Source: Uloborus plumipes
Lineage: Eukaryota; Arthropoda; Arachnida; Araneae; Uloboridae
DNA length: 64,000 nt
NCBI GenBank assembly: GCA_038373865.1
Contig: JAXGGA010002987.1
Span: forward strand, 46,835-110,834
Direction of reading: 5' to 3'
The position numbers and the translations under genes are program-made. Each line of letters opens with the position of its first letter. Within the stretch, counting starts at the first letter, position 1. Below are positions 45,110 to 55,862 of this stretch, piece by piece. The notes below the pieces were generated by a model. The model searched no databases, was not told the DNA's origin, and was given only the letters and a program-made list of their open reading frames with translations.

Positions 45110-45372
45110 GGACCCACACTCACTAACGACAAAACCAGAAAACAAAAATGCCGCAACAACTGCAACAATAAAACTTTGAACTTTAATTACTCGCAATTTC
45201 GGTTTCGTCACATAACCCCTTCATCTCCCAAGTCCCTCTAATACTATGTTATCAAGGCAATTCGATAGTAAGTAAAATTACATTACACAATATTGTGTCA
45301 TGTCATTATATCACACACATTTCTCTTAGCTCCTCCTCTTGGAAAATCCCTCTGTTTCTTTTAAAATAATGG
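45110..45372. other. Possible diverged fragment of the 40970 locus
   Basis: About 45287-45350 (CAATATTGTGTCAT..., then TAGCTCCTCCTCTTGGAAAAT) resembles about 41757-41803 (CAATGTTGTGTCAC..., TGGCTCCTCTTCGTGGAAAAT). No coding sequence is left. Confidence 0.35.
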
Positions 45373-45510
45373 AATGTGGGGCAAATCCCCTGACATGAAC
45401 ATAATTGAGCATATCTGGGATGCCTTGCTGTTCAGAAGACATCTCTAGCGCTTCGCACTCCGATGAGTTTACGGACAGCCCTGCTGGATTCATGGTGTCA
45501 GTTACCTCTA
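45373..45510 (+). pseudogene. Tc1-type transposase C-terminal fragment
   Basis: The frame gives KSPDMNIIEHIWDALLFRRHL, then two stops and remnants of the C-terminus. SPDMNxIEHIWD is the conserved segment containing the catalytic Glu. Nothing else of the element was identified. Confidence 0.75.
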
Positions 45511-45514
45511 GAAT

Positions 45515-45772
45515 TGAAGGGGCAAGTGGATAAAGGTCATATGTGACATTTAAATTTCGCCGATTTACACAAATTCAAATTAACGTGTGTTCAATTGTGT
45601 TAACTCACAAACATAATTGAAGGGGCAAGTGAATAAAGGTGATATGTGACATTTGTTTAAATTTCTAGAAAAAGCTTAAAAAAAAAATTTATTACCTTAT
45701 CACCCTCATCCATGGTAAAAAGTAAGTAAAACAAAAGTTATCACATATCACCTTTATCCACTTGCCCCTTCA
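45515..45772. mobile_element. MITE with TGAAGGGGCAAGTGGATAAA ends, copy 1
   Basis: 258 bp; the TIR continues as GGTGATATGTGACA. A second internal copy of the TIR starts at about 45620. The same family occurs inverted at 62599-62854. The TSD is unclear, so the class is open. Confidence 0.82.
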
Positions 45773-45819
45773 ATAACTTCAGACATTAGTTGAATCCATG
45801 AAATGCCGTGTTGCAGCAC

Positions 45820-45996
45820 TTTTGCGATCTCGCGGGGTCTCGCAATCAGTCCGACTCTGACTCTACACTCCACAGCCCTGACAGAGTTGCTGAATAGGAT
45901 CGTGTTCGACTCTGGATCTCAGAATTCTAAAGCCTTCTACTCCCGTCTCTTTCCCTAAAATCTGTCCAGCTACATAATTATGACTCTACAGCCCTG
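45820..45996 (-). mobile_element. hAT-type MITE fragment, left partner of an inverted pair
   Basis: Minus-strand starts CAGGGCTGTAGAGTCATAATT (from 45996) and CAGGGCTGTGGAGTGTAGAGT (from 45880), followed by CAGAGTCGGACT. It is an inverted copy of 46288-46470. Confidence 0.65.
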
Positions 45997-46287
45997 GTTA
46001 CACCTTCTACAGCATAAGAACAATGTACACGATATTAGACAGGTGTGATGGTGTTTTTTGGCTCTTCGGTGTATTTCTTGGAATTGAGAGATCGTCAACT
46101 CTTTACGTCAACTAGTTGAAAGTGAGATTTAAGCCACGCGCACATCAATCTACATTTATTGGGTTTGAAAAAATGAGCTAAATAAGTCAACTCAAATGTA
46201 GTGTTGGGTTTCTCCTGATTTCGAGTAGTTACTCTTATTTGACATTGAAAAAGAGACGATTTATTCTTGTGCTGTATAGAGTGTAAC

Positions 46288-46495
46288 CAGGGCTGCAGAG
46301 TCAGAATTATGTAGCTGGATAGATTTTAGGAACCAAGTCGGGAGTAGAAGACCTTAAAATTCTGAGATCCAGAGTCTAACACGATCCCAGTCAGCAACTC
46401 TGCCAGGGCTGTGGAGTCAGAGTCGGGCTAATTTTAGGGTGAAAGAATCAATGGCTCTAAATTCTACCAGTCAGAGTCGACTCCGCAGCTTTCTG
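46288..46495 (+). mobile_element. hAT-type MITE fragment, right partner
   Basis: Starts CAGGGCTGCAGAGTCAGAATT at 46288 and CAGGGCTGTGGAGTCAGAGTC at 46404, then further CAGAGTCGACTCCGCAG at about 46470-46490. Two such ends lie about 115 bp apart in both inverted partners, so the pair duplicated as a unit. Confidence 0.65.
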
Positions 46496-47189
46496 TGTAA
46501 CTGCTTCAAAATGGGTAGCGATGATACTGCTCTAGTTTTGACGCGTAACCAGATACTGCGTTTTGCTTCCTTATTTTCAGAGTCAGAATCTCCTTCAGAA
46601 CTACATGGCTCACAATATCAATCACTATCTCAAACAGATAATAAATTGCTTAAACTCGGCTTAGGAGACATTTTTTAATTTTTCATTCATCGTAAAAATA
46701 TTCCATGAAACAGAAAAAAGCAGCAATGTCAGTCGTCTGGTAATGAACTACAGTGGCGTATATATGTCTTTATTTTGGAGGGGGCCCATGCAACCAAGCT
46801 TAGCCCCGCCCTCCCAACCTTCTTTCTTTCTCTTCTTTTCTTTTATTTTTTTTCTTTAACTTAGAATTGCAGTAAAATATTGGAATTTTTTGGTAGAGAT
46901 GCGGAATAAGGGAGTTTTAGGTTTCCTAAAAACATTTTATTCAGAATTAGAATTAATTTTACGCTACCTTTGATGACGTTCGAAGACCAGGACCATTCTG
47001 GGAAACTTACTGAAACAAAAATTTTAAATAAGCAATTTTAGGCTAACTTTAGCGACGTTAAGGAAATCGGGAAGACTTGAGGGATCTCTTCTGAAATATT
47101 TCGACATTGAAACACCTCAGCATTAAAAAAATCTGCAGAAAATCTTATTAAGAAATTTGCAGAAAATCTAGTGTTATCTGCAGATTTTC
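46496..47189. other. Unassigned sequence
   Basis: No gene recognised; the 46439-46678 open segment overlaps hAT-type repeat DNA. Confidence 0.4.
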
Positions 47190-47830
47190 TGAAAAAAACA
47201 TGTTCCAAACATATTAAAAAAATTTCAGATGTTTATATGCAGATATTCTGAAGAAAGCATGTTCAAATATGCTCAATTTTTCTGCAGAATGTTTTATGCA
47301 GATTTTCTGAAGAAAACATGTTCCAAATACTCATATTTTCCACAGAAAAAAAAACTGCAGAAACTGTTTAAAAATTCTGCTGAAATTTAGAGCCTAATTC
47401 AAACATGTTTTCTAAAGAAAATCTGCAGTTTTAGCTGCCGTTCCAAAACATGTTCCAAATATTATTTAATTTTCTGCAGAGAGAGGGGCTTCAAATATAC
47501 TCATATTTTCTGCAGATAGAAAAAAATGCTCAGAATATCTTAACAAAAGTTCTACAAGTAAGAGAAAACGCTAATTTGCAACAGTTGCAGAGTTAAAAAT
47601 AGTTTTATGTTAAGATAAAATATTAAGAACTATTAAAATTTATCGTGAATATTTAAAATCGTAAAATGTCGCTGGGAAGGGTTTTCAATTTTCATCCAAA
47701 GTATTCACTTCTACAAATATGTATGAGAAAGCAGGAATAGCTTACATTCAGCCATAAAATGATAGAAAAGTCTAACCTTTACAGAGTTTAATAATATTTT
47801 TATAAATTATGTCATCAATCATCACGTGGG
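47190..47830 (+). repeat. Segmental duplication block A with CTGCAG-rich repeats
   Basis: The left half is made of imperfect units of TTTTCTGCAGATTTTCTGAAGAAA plus CATGTTCCAAATA (period about 55-65). The right half is unique but recurs in block B at a constant offset of about 1.36 kb (e.g. GCTCAGAAT.TCTTAACAAAAGT at 47529 and 48891; GTCATCAATCATCA at 47811 and 49176). Confidence 0.85.
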
Positions 47831-48554
47831 ATATTGCTTGTACATATAGAACAGTCAACCATCTTTTAGAGCAAGAAATATAAAACTAATTCAAACAACT
47901 GTTTTAAAAACCAAAATCAGTATTTTTCTATCATAATATTGATAATAATTTCATTCAAGTAAGATATCACTTCAATATATACAGCACACTTGCTGTTGTT
48001 TCTACCACGAAATTAAATGTATAAAATGTATTAATTTCGGCCTCGACTAAAGAAATATATGGAAATATTTTGTGTTTGGAATTTGAAAGCACGAAGCACG
48101 CATCAATATAATTCTAAACATCGGGAACTGTACAGTTAGGCATGCGATTCAGTTCACCAATAGCTTCGATGAAAATAGTTTGTGAAAACGACTTACAAAT
48201 GATGAAATACTTTCTTGTCTTTATTCAAGAACAGTTCACACACGATTGAGCCTATGCATGGACGACTTATCATAGACTTCAAACAGCTTTTCGTAAGCAT
48301 TTTTTCTTCGGCTTGTACATGTTAAGAGATCACTCCAAGCGGCAAAAGTCACGAATATACAAATTGCCGGCTGACAAAAATAAAGATTGTGTAGTTTGAT
48401 TGATGATGAAAATCAGTAAATTATTTTTAAGGAACAACAGTTACTCGAGTATTATTTCATATCCATTTAAATAAAGCTCTATTGAGAGAATGTTGTAAAA
48501 CATCTTCTTGCAGAGGAAATGGGAAATGCCCAGCAAAAAAAAAAAAAAAAAAAA
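47831..48554. other. Unassigned sequence between the duplicated blocks
   Basis: No gene recognised. Confidence 0.4.
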
Positions 48555-49200
48555 AAAATCTGCAGAAAATCTGTTTAAAAATTCTTCAGAAAATTAGAAC
48601 ATGTTTCGAATGTGTTTTCTGCAGAAAATCTGCAGATTTTCTGAATAAAGCATGTTTGAAATATTCTTTAATTTTCTGCAGATTTTCTAAAAAAGCATGC
48701 TTTAAATATACTCAAATTTTCTGCAGATTTTTATCTGCAGATTTTCTGAAGAAATCATGTTCCAACCATGCTCATACTTTCTGCAGATTTTCTGAACAAA
48801 GCATGTTCCAAATACGCTAAAAGTGTCTGCAGATTTTTTTCAGAAAAAAGGGGCTTCAAATATACTTATATTTTCTGCAGATTAAAAAAATGCTCAGAAT
48901 CTCTTAACAAAAGTACTAAAACTAAGAGAAAACCGTGTAAGTTGCAATAGTTGCAGAGTAAAAAAATAGTTATAAGTTAAGATAGAGCACTAAAAAGTGG
49001 TAAAATACACCATTAATAATTAAAATGGAAAAATGTCTCTGGGAAGGGATTCCAATTTTCCCTTAAAATATTTCACCATGAATATGTATGAGATAACAAT
49101 AATAGCTAACATTCAGCCATGAAATTATAGACAAATCAAACCTTTAATAATAATAATGCCATAATCATAACTTATGTCATCAATCATCATCTCAGAGATT
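48555..49200 (+). repeat. Segmental duplication block B
   Basis: Second copy of 47190-47830 in the same orientation. The CTGCAG-rich units produce a 112-codon open frame (48482-48820) with repeating FCR.SADFL.KAC motifs; this is a translation of the repeat, not a gene. Further CTGCAG units continue to about 49400. Confidence 0.85.
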
Positions 49201-49400
49201 ATTTGTAAACCCAACTAAAAAAAGTGCGGAAAATCTGCGAAAAAAAAATTAGTTTGAAGATTTATAAAGATTTCTGCAGATTTTTAGAAGACAAAAAAAA
49301 AAGCTGCATTTTATTCTATAATATAAGCTGGAGAAAATCCAGAAAATATTTTTTCTTTTTAGTCTTCCCTTTTTTTCTGCAGATTTTTTGAAGGTAAAAA

Positions 49401-50444
49401 AAAATCTGCATTTTTTGCTTCATTTGAACTATAGAAAATTTACACACAAATACATCGCTCTCAGTTTTCTCTTAATATTTTTCAGATTTTATATGGCCAG
49501 TAAAATATCAGCATTTTATCTTCAGTTTAAAGTATTTCGCAGATTTCTATTACAAACCATCAAAATTAACTGTTCTGTGTTTTTTTTTTGTAAAACTTAT
49601 TTCTCGTCTGCAATTCCCAGGGCCGATCCTAAAGGCAAGCGACACAAGTAGCCGCTTGGGACTCAACTGAAAAGAACAAAAAGAATAGGAAATAATTTAA
49701 AGCCGAAAGAAATAAGCAAATTTTCACTTTAGTTTTTGAGATTCCGCCCGACCAAATTTTACCAAGTATTTTTCTAGGCTTAGTTACTGCTTTCGTATTA
49801 TAGAGTCTGTGAAAATGCTTGTAAATCTAAAAGATTTTTTAAAATAAGTACTGAATCACAAAATGATCTGTTTTTAACTAAATTACTTTTTCGAGTTTAA
49901 TGAATATAAGAATCAAATTTCGGCTACTTTTGTCAATTGCTAATCGCTAAAGATTTAATTGGGAGCAGAGGGCCCATTAATCCCACGGTAAGGTCTAGAA
50001 AGAGGAAAAGTTTTCTTTTTATATCGTTAGCTGAAATTGTTTCATAAGACATACTATTTTTTAGAAGCAAATTTGAATTTTAGGAACAAATTTCATATAC
50101 TCATATCTTCCAACAAGAAAATTCAGATTGACAAACAAAATCAAAAGCTTTTTAAAAATGTACAACACTATCATTCTCCCAAAAAGAAAATTTTAAAGAT
50201 ACTCAAATTTCAATAAATGAAGAATAAAAACGTTTTTGCGATAACAGTGATTTCTCACATGCATACGAAAATCAGCACAGCAGAAAAATCACAGGCAGCA
50301 CACATGAACATACTGCAAGAGTTATTGCGAATATTCACTTCAAATTGCCAAAAACATTTTTGTTACAAGCAAATATTACTAAAACACTAAAGATTATGTG
50401 CCTTTTTTTGCCTAAAATATCTATGGTACATAATAAAACAAGTA
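49401..50444. other. Unassigned sequence
   Basis: A lone hAT-like end CAGGGCCGATCCTAAAGGC at about 49618 has no partner. No gene seen. Confidence 0.4.
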
Positions 50445-50599
50445 CCGTGATTAAGGGTTACTTGGACCCTAGGGGGTTACTTGAGCCCATTACAGTAAAA
50501 TGATAAAATCTTTGTTTGGAAGTACTAAACTCAGATTTTATCATTTTACCGTAATGGGCTCAAGTAACCCCCTAGGGTCCAAGTAATCCTTATTCACGG
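50445..50599. mobile_element. Hairpin MITE
   Basis: 155 bp flanked by TA (50443-50444 and 50600-50601). Arms of about 65-70 bp are almost perfectly complementary (CCGTGATTAAGGGTTACTTG against CAAGTAATCCTTATTCACGG) with a short central loop. The transcript would be a strong hairpin. Confidence 0.88.
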
Positions 50600-50833
50600 T
50601 ACTGCAACTGCAAGAAATATAGCAAATAAGCGCTGCAATATTAATAGTTTATATACATTTAGAGCAAAATAACACTATTTGTTTTTTAAAGTAGCAAAGA
50701 TTCCTTATTTCTATAGTAGCACAGTACATAAAAATTTAGCAACAACAAAATCAAAACATTTTTAAACATATATCACATTAAAAGATTTTGTCAAAGTCAA
50801 AACAATTAAAAAAGTTCCTCATATTTCGTTATA

Positions 50834-51071
50834 TCGTCGGCACCATGCTAAAATAACGAATGTGAAAAATCGAGTTTTTCAAGTTCGAATTTTACAAATA
50901 ATTAAAATTAAAATGATACCTTCGAGCCTTAGTTTTACACTTAGAGATATCTATAAAAATTGAAAATAACCAAACACGTCAAGTGGGAAAAAATTATATT
51001 CAGTGTTTTGGCTCTCCTGAAAAGTGCCAATGCCAATTTTCACATTCATCATTTTAGCTTGGTGCTGACGA
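50834..51071. mobile_element. TA-flanked MITE
   Basis: The ends TCGTCGGCACCATGCTAAAAT and TCGTCAGCACCAAGCTAAAAT (minus strand) are inverted copies, extending through GAATGTGAAAA. TA lies on each side. 238 bp, no ORF. Confidence 0.8.
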
Positions 51072-51268
51072 TATGAATAGCAAAAACGTCTCCTAAGTAC
51101 GTCGCAAACATATCAACACAAAAATACCATAAAATAATTTTCTATCTGAAATGTTTCAAATATGCTTATAAAATTTAGCATAAAATGACGCTTCGTATTT
51201 TTCAAAAGTACCAGAGGTGGCTTATTTTCAGTTATTCGGTACATAAAATAAACGTTTATGAAAGCTAT

Positions 51269-51550
51269 TTTTTTTTTTTTTTTGTCGTGTGCCAGCCAGG
51301 CTGGCAATTTGGTTTGCGCTGCTTCACTTTTCCAACTGTACCGTTATTTGGTGTGAAGTCCGACTTCCACAGTACACGCATGCCATAGGTACTCGTTCAT
51401 AGGGTAGGCAACCTTTCACACAACAACACATTCATACAAAGAAGGACAAGGACAGGAGAGAGAAAGCACATCCATGCCCAAGCCGGGAATCGAACCCGGG
51501 GCCACACCATCCATGGCAGACTACTCTGACCACTAGACAAGGTGGCCGGC
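51269..51550 (-). mobile_element. tRNA-derived SINE, copy 2
   Basis: Reverse-orientation copy of the SINE at 44592. B box GGTTCGATTCC on the minus strand (51486-51496). The poly(A) tail appears as the T run at 51268-51283. It is flanked by a 12-bp TSD, TATGAAAGCTAT (51257-51268) and TATGAAAACTAT (51551-51562), one mismatch. Confidence 0.93.
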
Positions 51551-51562
51551 TATGAAAACTAT

Positions 51563-52012
51563 AAAAATATGCATTAACAACACAAAAGTATTTTTTCATT
51601 TGTTGCTGAAGAAACAAATATCATAAATTACGGGGTTTCGTTCAATTTGCAATATCTAAGTAAAAATGAACCTCAATAGTTCACGTTATCAATTTTTGAA
51701 CAAAATAATGAATATGAATTCACTTTCGTATTGTTTGGACTCCACCGATACACAGCCGACAACTGCTAATTAGGACTTGTACTGAACAAGCAGTTAATAT
51801 CGCATTGTTTGTGCACACAACACTAAATAGTTCATCTCCTTTATTCTAAAGCACAAAAATTTCACTTCCGACAACACAACAGCGAAAAGACTGCTAATCT
51901 AGCACTCAAGAAAATGGTGCTCTTTCTAACAGTTGTTAACCCCCCCCCCCCCCATTCACTTAACACCCGTAAACACTCTTATTTTCTTCGACGCCAATAC
52001 TGACACAGTAAA
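51563..52012. other. Unassigned sequence
   Basis: A C run at 51942-51955. No gene seen. Confidence 0.4.
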
Positions 52013-52889
52013 TAGTCCAGTCAAATTAGGTCATGAACCGAACATTCAAAAAATACAATTGCCACCTATGCCAAGTTGTTCAGTATGATAAGGAGATAAT
52101 GTATAAAAAAGTCCCACGAATTTGAGCGTCTGGTTTGGGAGTTATGGGGGGGGGGGCGAAGAAGGGGCTTAAAATGCTGATTATTGCTTTATTTCAGCTC
52201 TATCTCAATGACTTCCTTTGCACGAAAATGTTATTATATATAAAATTAAAGATGTTACATATTTCTTATGTTTCAAGAAATATTTTTGCGTCAGTCCGTT
52301 CTTCGTGCGGGGGGGGGGGGCTTTTTTTTTTTGAGCTTTCCACTTTAAAAATGCAAAAGCATATGCTCAGATTATTTCAATGTTTTTATATGCCATATTT
52401 GAATACATCCCCCCCACCCCAAATAATGGAAACTATTGACCAGATCGGAGCAAATCCCAGGATTTTGCAGCGTTTTTGATACATTTCAAAGTTTATTTCT
52501 ATCAAATATTAATCCAGATGAAGTTGAAGGGAGTAAATTAAATGTTTTTGAAACATGATTTAGACCATCTGTTTGATATCTAAAGCCCACTGTCAACATT
52601 AGCGTCACTCTGTGTGCCTACCTGCCTCGCTGGTAAAAACTGATAACATAGCTGAATTAAAGTAAAACAAACGACAGAAATCTTTTCGTTTAAAAACTGC
52701 CTCTTTTGCTAGATGAAGTCTTTTCTTCCTCTTTTCCTACATCATAAATGAATAATTAATTTGGAGGACAAATCTCGTAAGTATTTAACACATACACATA
52801 TTAAAAATAAAAATTATTTTAACATAAAAACTTAAATGATTACATATTTTTTTTACCTTTTCACTATACTTTGAAACATTGCTATGAGG

Positions 52890-54230
52890 TGACTTTTTCA
52901 TTCAACACGTTATTTTTGCTCAGTCATCCATCATCAAACCATATCCCAGATGACCATAGGAAGTTCAAGATGAAAGAGGGAGCGGCGGATGAATTTTTTA
53001 CAAGTTAATTTTGCAATCGGAGGGCTTCAATTTTTGCATAACCACATGCACTCGGGCGCTGGTAAAACAACTTGTGTGAGACAATTTTCTATAGCTTTAG
53101 TCAAAACACCTGTTCGAGGAGCTTTTGAATCAATGTGAACGGCTGTTCGAGGGGTAAAGCACATGATTCCTCCCACAGCGTGGTGCATATTGTGACCGCA
53201 TCAATAGGCTAAACGTTATAGTCCGCGTTATCAAAAACAAACTGAATATAGCCCTTCTCTAGATTGATGTCCTCGTTACAGATCTTTCAAATCCTATTAC
53301 TTCACTATATGAAGAGCCCAAACCCCATTTTTGATATTACATTGACAAGTAGCCTTGATACAAATCTCCTGTGTAAGTACACAGCTGTACCGAATTGAAT
53401 AGGATATAGAAAGGAACGTGGTCTTGTTGAAGAAATTATCGAATGAGAAATAGCAGTCACTTTCCTATGAATAGCTTTTTTAATTTCCTACGTTTGTTTT
53501 TTAGGCTTAATAATCTGAGAGATCAGTAACTGAAGAGATTCTGGAATCAACTCTGGGTTTTCGTTTCGTATTTCTTTAAAAGAAGGAAACTGGGAACAAT
53601 TATAAACTTGATTTTTTATGTCTCGTTTTATTGAGCATGGCAGTTGTTTCAATAATTCTCTTTACCTCATCAGCTTTATCTGTGTACCATTTATTGAAAA
53701 GTATTTTGGACACTGTCTCATTAAAATATATTCACACCTGTAATAGTCGTGACATTAATACTGTCCCCATAGTGTTCCACGAGTTGTCTTTTCAAATGTT
53801 TGTCATGGTATGGCTCTACACAAGGATTTAGCCGGCAAAATAAATGTGAGCTCCTTGAAAGTGCATTGGCATTCATCGTTCTCTTCCAAATATTGGCACC
53901 ACTTTTTAAAAGTATCTGCTCTTGACGAGTCTTTCCTTGATCCACCTCTATTTGCGGCTTCTGCAGACTTAGATACGTCAAGTTTAAACATGGATAAACC
54001 GTATTTGTGGTATCTTCTATCTGCTTGAACTAAGTCCATCGTGTTTTGCAAGTCTGAAAGTACTTCTTCTCCCCAGGAATCGTGTCTTTTCAAGTCATCC
54101 TCGCGAATTGCATTAATATATGCTATAGTTTTTGCTTCAAACCAAATTTCTTTGGTTTTATTTCTATACTTGGATACATGTATGCATTTTTTTCCGCACA
54201 AAAAGTGAAGTGATTTGAAGTCAAAAGTGG
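52890..54230 (-). pseudogene. Broken gene of an unassigned repetitive arthropod family
   Basis: Read from 54230 downward. The 53803-54201 frame has LCGKKCIHVSKYRNKTKEI, then DDLKRHDSWGEEVLSDLQN, then TFKKWCQYLEENDECQCT. After a frameshift, 53721-53840 has HLKRQLVEHYGDSINVTTITG. Stops and frameshifts follow, then about 53240-53290 FVFDNADYNV and, in another frame, about 53100-53200 GHNMHHAVGGIMCFTP, and about 52930 LPMVIWDM. I recognise this as a common multi-copy gene type in arthropod genomes, but I cannot name its enzyme class. Placement between long TIRs suggests that it is the coding part of a transposon. At least four disruptions make this copy nonfunctional. Confidence 0.65.
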
Positions 54231-54430
54231 ATCTGAGAGGCTTCTGTACTTAACTACTTGCTGATGCAATACTAGGTGGTTACAGATTTTGCGCGTAGTT
54301 CTTGCGGCATTTTAAATGTACTTCAGTTACATTCCTATTCAGATAAGCGACTTTCGCTCCATCCTCCTTAATTTCACCATCGTTTGGCGCAGTATAGCGT
54401 ATGAAGGCTCTTGTGCCAGTAAACCCAAAG

Positions 54431-54456
54431 TAACCAACCAACCAACCAACCAACCA
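54431..54456 (+). repeat. (AACC)n microsatellite
   Basis: Six AACC units after a TGTGCCAGTAAACCC segment. Such short tandem tails often mark the 3' end of a retroposon, but no upstream retroposon was recognised. Confidence 0.6.
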
Positions 54457-55862
54457 GCCTTAATTTCACTGCATGTCAGTATTGTGCTCCATCCTTTGCA
54501 AATACATTAACTACTATACCGTCAGCATCAGTACAAGGCTCCAAAAATACGATTCATTTTTGCAGCACTTCAAATTTTGTTCATTGTAAAATTCTCACAA
54601 GTTTAGCAATTCACTGATTTTTTAACTACATTTTAAAACTTTTTAACCTATCTATTTTCTTAAATATGCAATCTTATGCACATTATATTCGGAACTTTTT
54701 ATATTCAAAGTATTCTAACAACTGAATATTTTATATTTATATATTTACAAAAAATATTTGTTTACCAGACTGTCAGTATTAAAACGCATCTTAACGGGGC
54801 AAAGGCAGTGATCATAACCAACGACTGGTCAATATGTCTATTTTAGTACTGATCTGAATGGACACATACATAGACAAGTAAATTAAGCAGCAAAGTGAAC
54901 CGCTGAGTGCTCTTAATTGCAACCGGAAACGAAATTTTTTAGTGTAAATTAGGGAATCTTTTTAAGACTATGATACCCCTTTTTATGAGAAAACGATGAT
55001 GATACTGGAAAATACCCAGATGTTTTCGGGGTACTTAGTAAATGACCATTTTGAAGTTCAAGCTGGATACCTGCTCTTTTCCAGAACTTTCGACTTTACA
55101 GATTTGTCGGGGGCTCTGTTCAGCCATGTGTCTTAAATACGAAACAAAAATTGGTAATGTATTATCCATTTGGTATTCATTTTATCGATGGTCCAAAATT
55201 GCAAATGACGGTGCCAAGCACGCAGTAGCAAAAATAATTTAGGATTGCTATAGAAAAATTCATAATAAAACCATCGACAAAAAAAATATGAAGGTAGGTA
55301 CTTCCTATTTATTACCACAGCTCTCAAAAATTCAAAAAAATTGCACTCTTGAATTTATTTCTTATTCAGTAATGCAACTGAACTAAATTATTGTCAACTT
55401 TTTTGAGATGCAAATAAGGGCCGCCCTTTAATTTATTAGGGGGGGGATGTACTAAAAATGGCAAAAAAACATTAAAATATCTGCACAGATACTTTTGCAT
55501 TTTTAAAGTGGAAAGCTCAAAAAAAAAATTTTTTTTTGGGGGGGGGGGGGAACCGCCCCCTCGAATGACGGACTTGCGCAAAAATATCACTTGATACTTA
55601 AGTAATATGTACCATCTTTAATTTTGTATACAATAACATTTCCGTACAAAGGAAGTCATTGAGATAGAGCTCAAATAAAGCAATAATCAGTATTTTAAGC
55701 CCCTTCTTCGCCCCCCCCCATAACTCCCAAACCCGACGCTCAAACTCGTGGGACTTTTTTATACGTTATCTCTTTTTCATACTGAACAACTTGGCATAGG
55801 TGGCAATTGTATTTTTTGAATGTTCGGATTCGGCCTTTTTTTGACCTAATTTTACTGGACTA

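Larger units (their letters stand above)
52013..55862 (-). mobile_element. 3.85-kb element with about 410-bp TIRs
   Basis: 52013-52420 and 55440-55862 are inverted copies, starting TAGTCCAGTMAAATTAGGTCA and each containing the GGGGG..GCGAAGAAGGGGCTTAAAAT block and the TTTTTGAGCTTTCCACTTTAAAAATGC block. A TA target is possible (TA is the outermost base pair at both ends). Between them lies a broken minus-strand gene. Superfamily unassigned. Confidence 0.8.

Noticed and set aside
48482..48820. 112-codon ORF with repeated Cys-Arg-Ser motifs
   Set aside because: It is an open frame through the CTGCAG tandem repeats and is not maintained in the duplicate block at 47.2 kb.
52135..52479. 114-residue ORF
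   Set aside because: It lies within the TIR of the 3.85-kb element and depends on homopolymer G runs for its frame.
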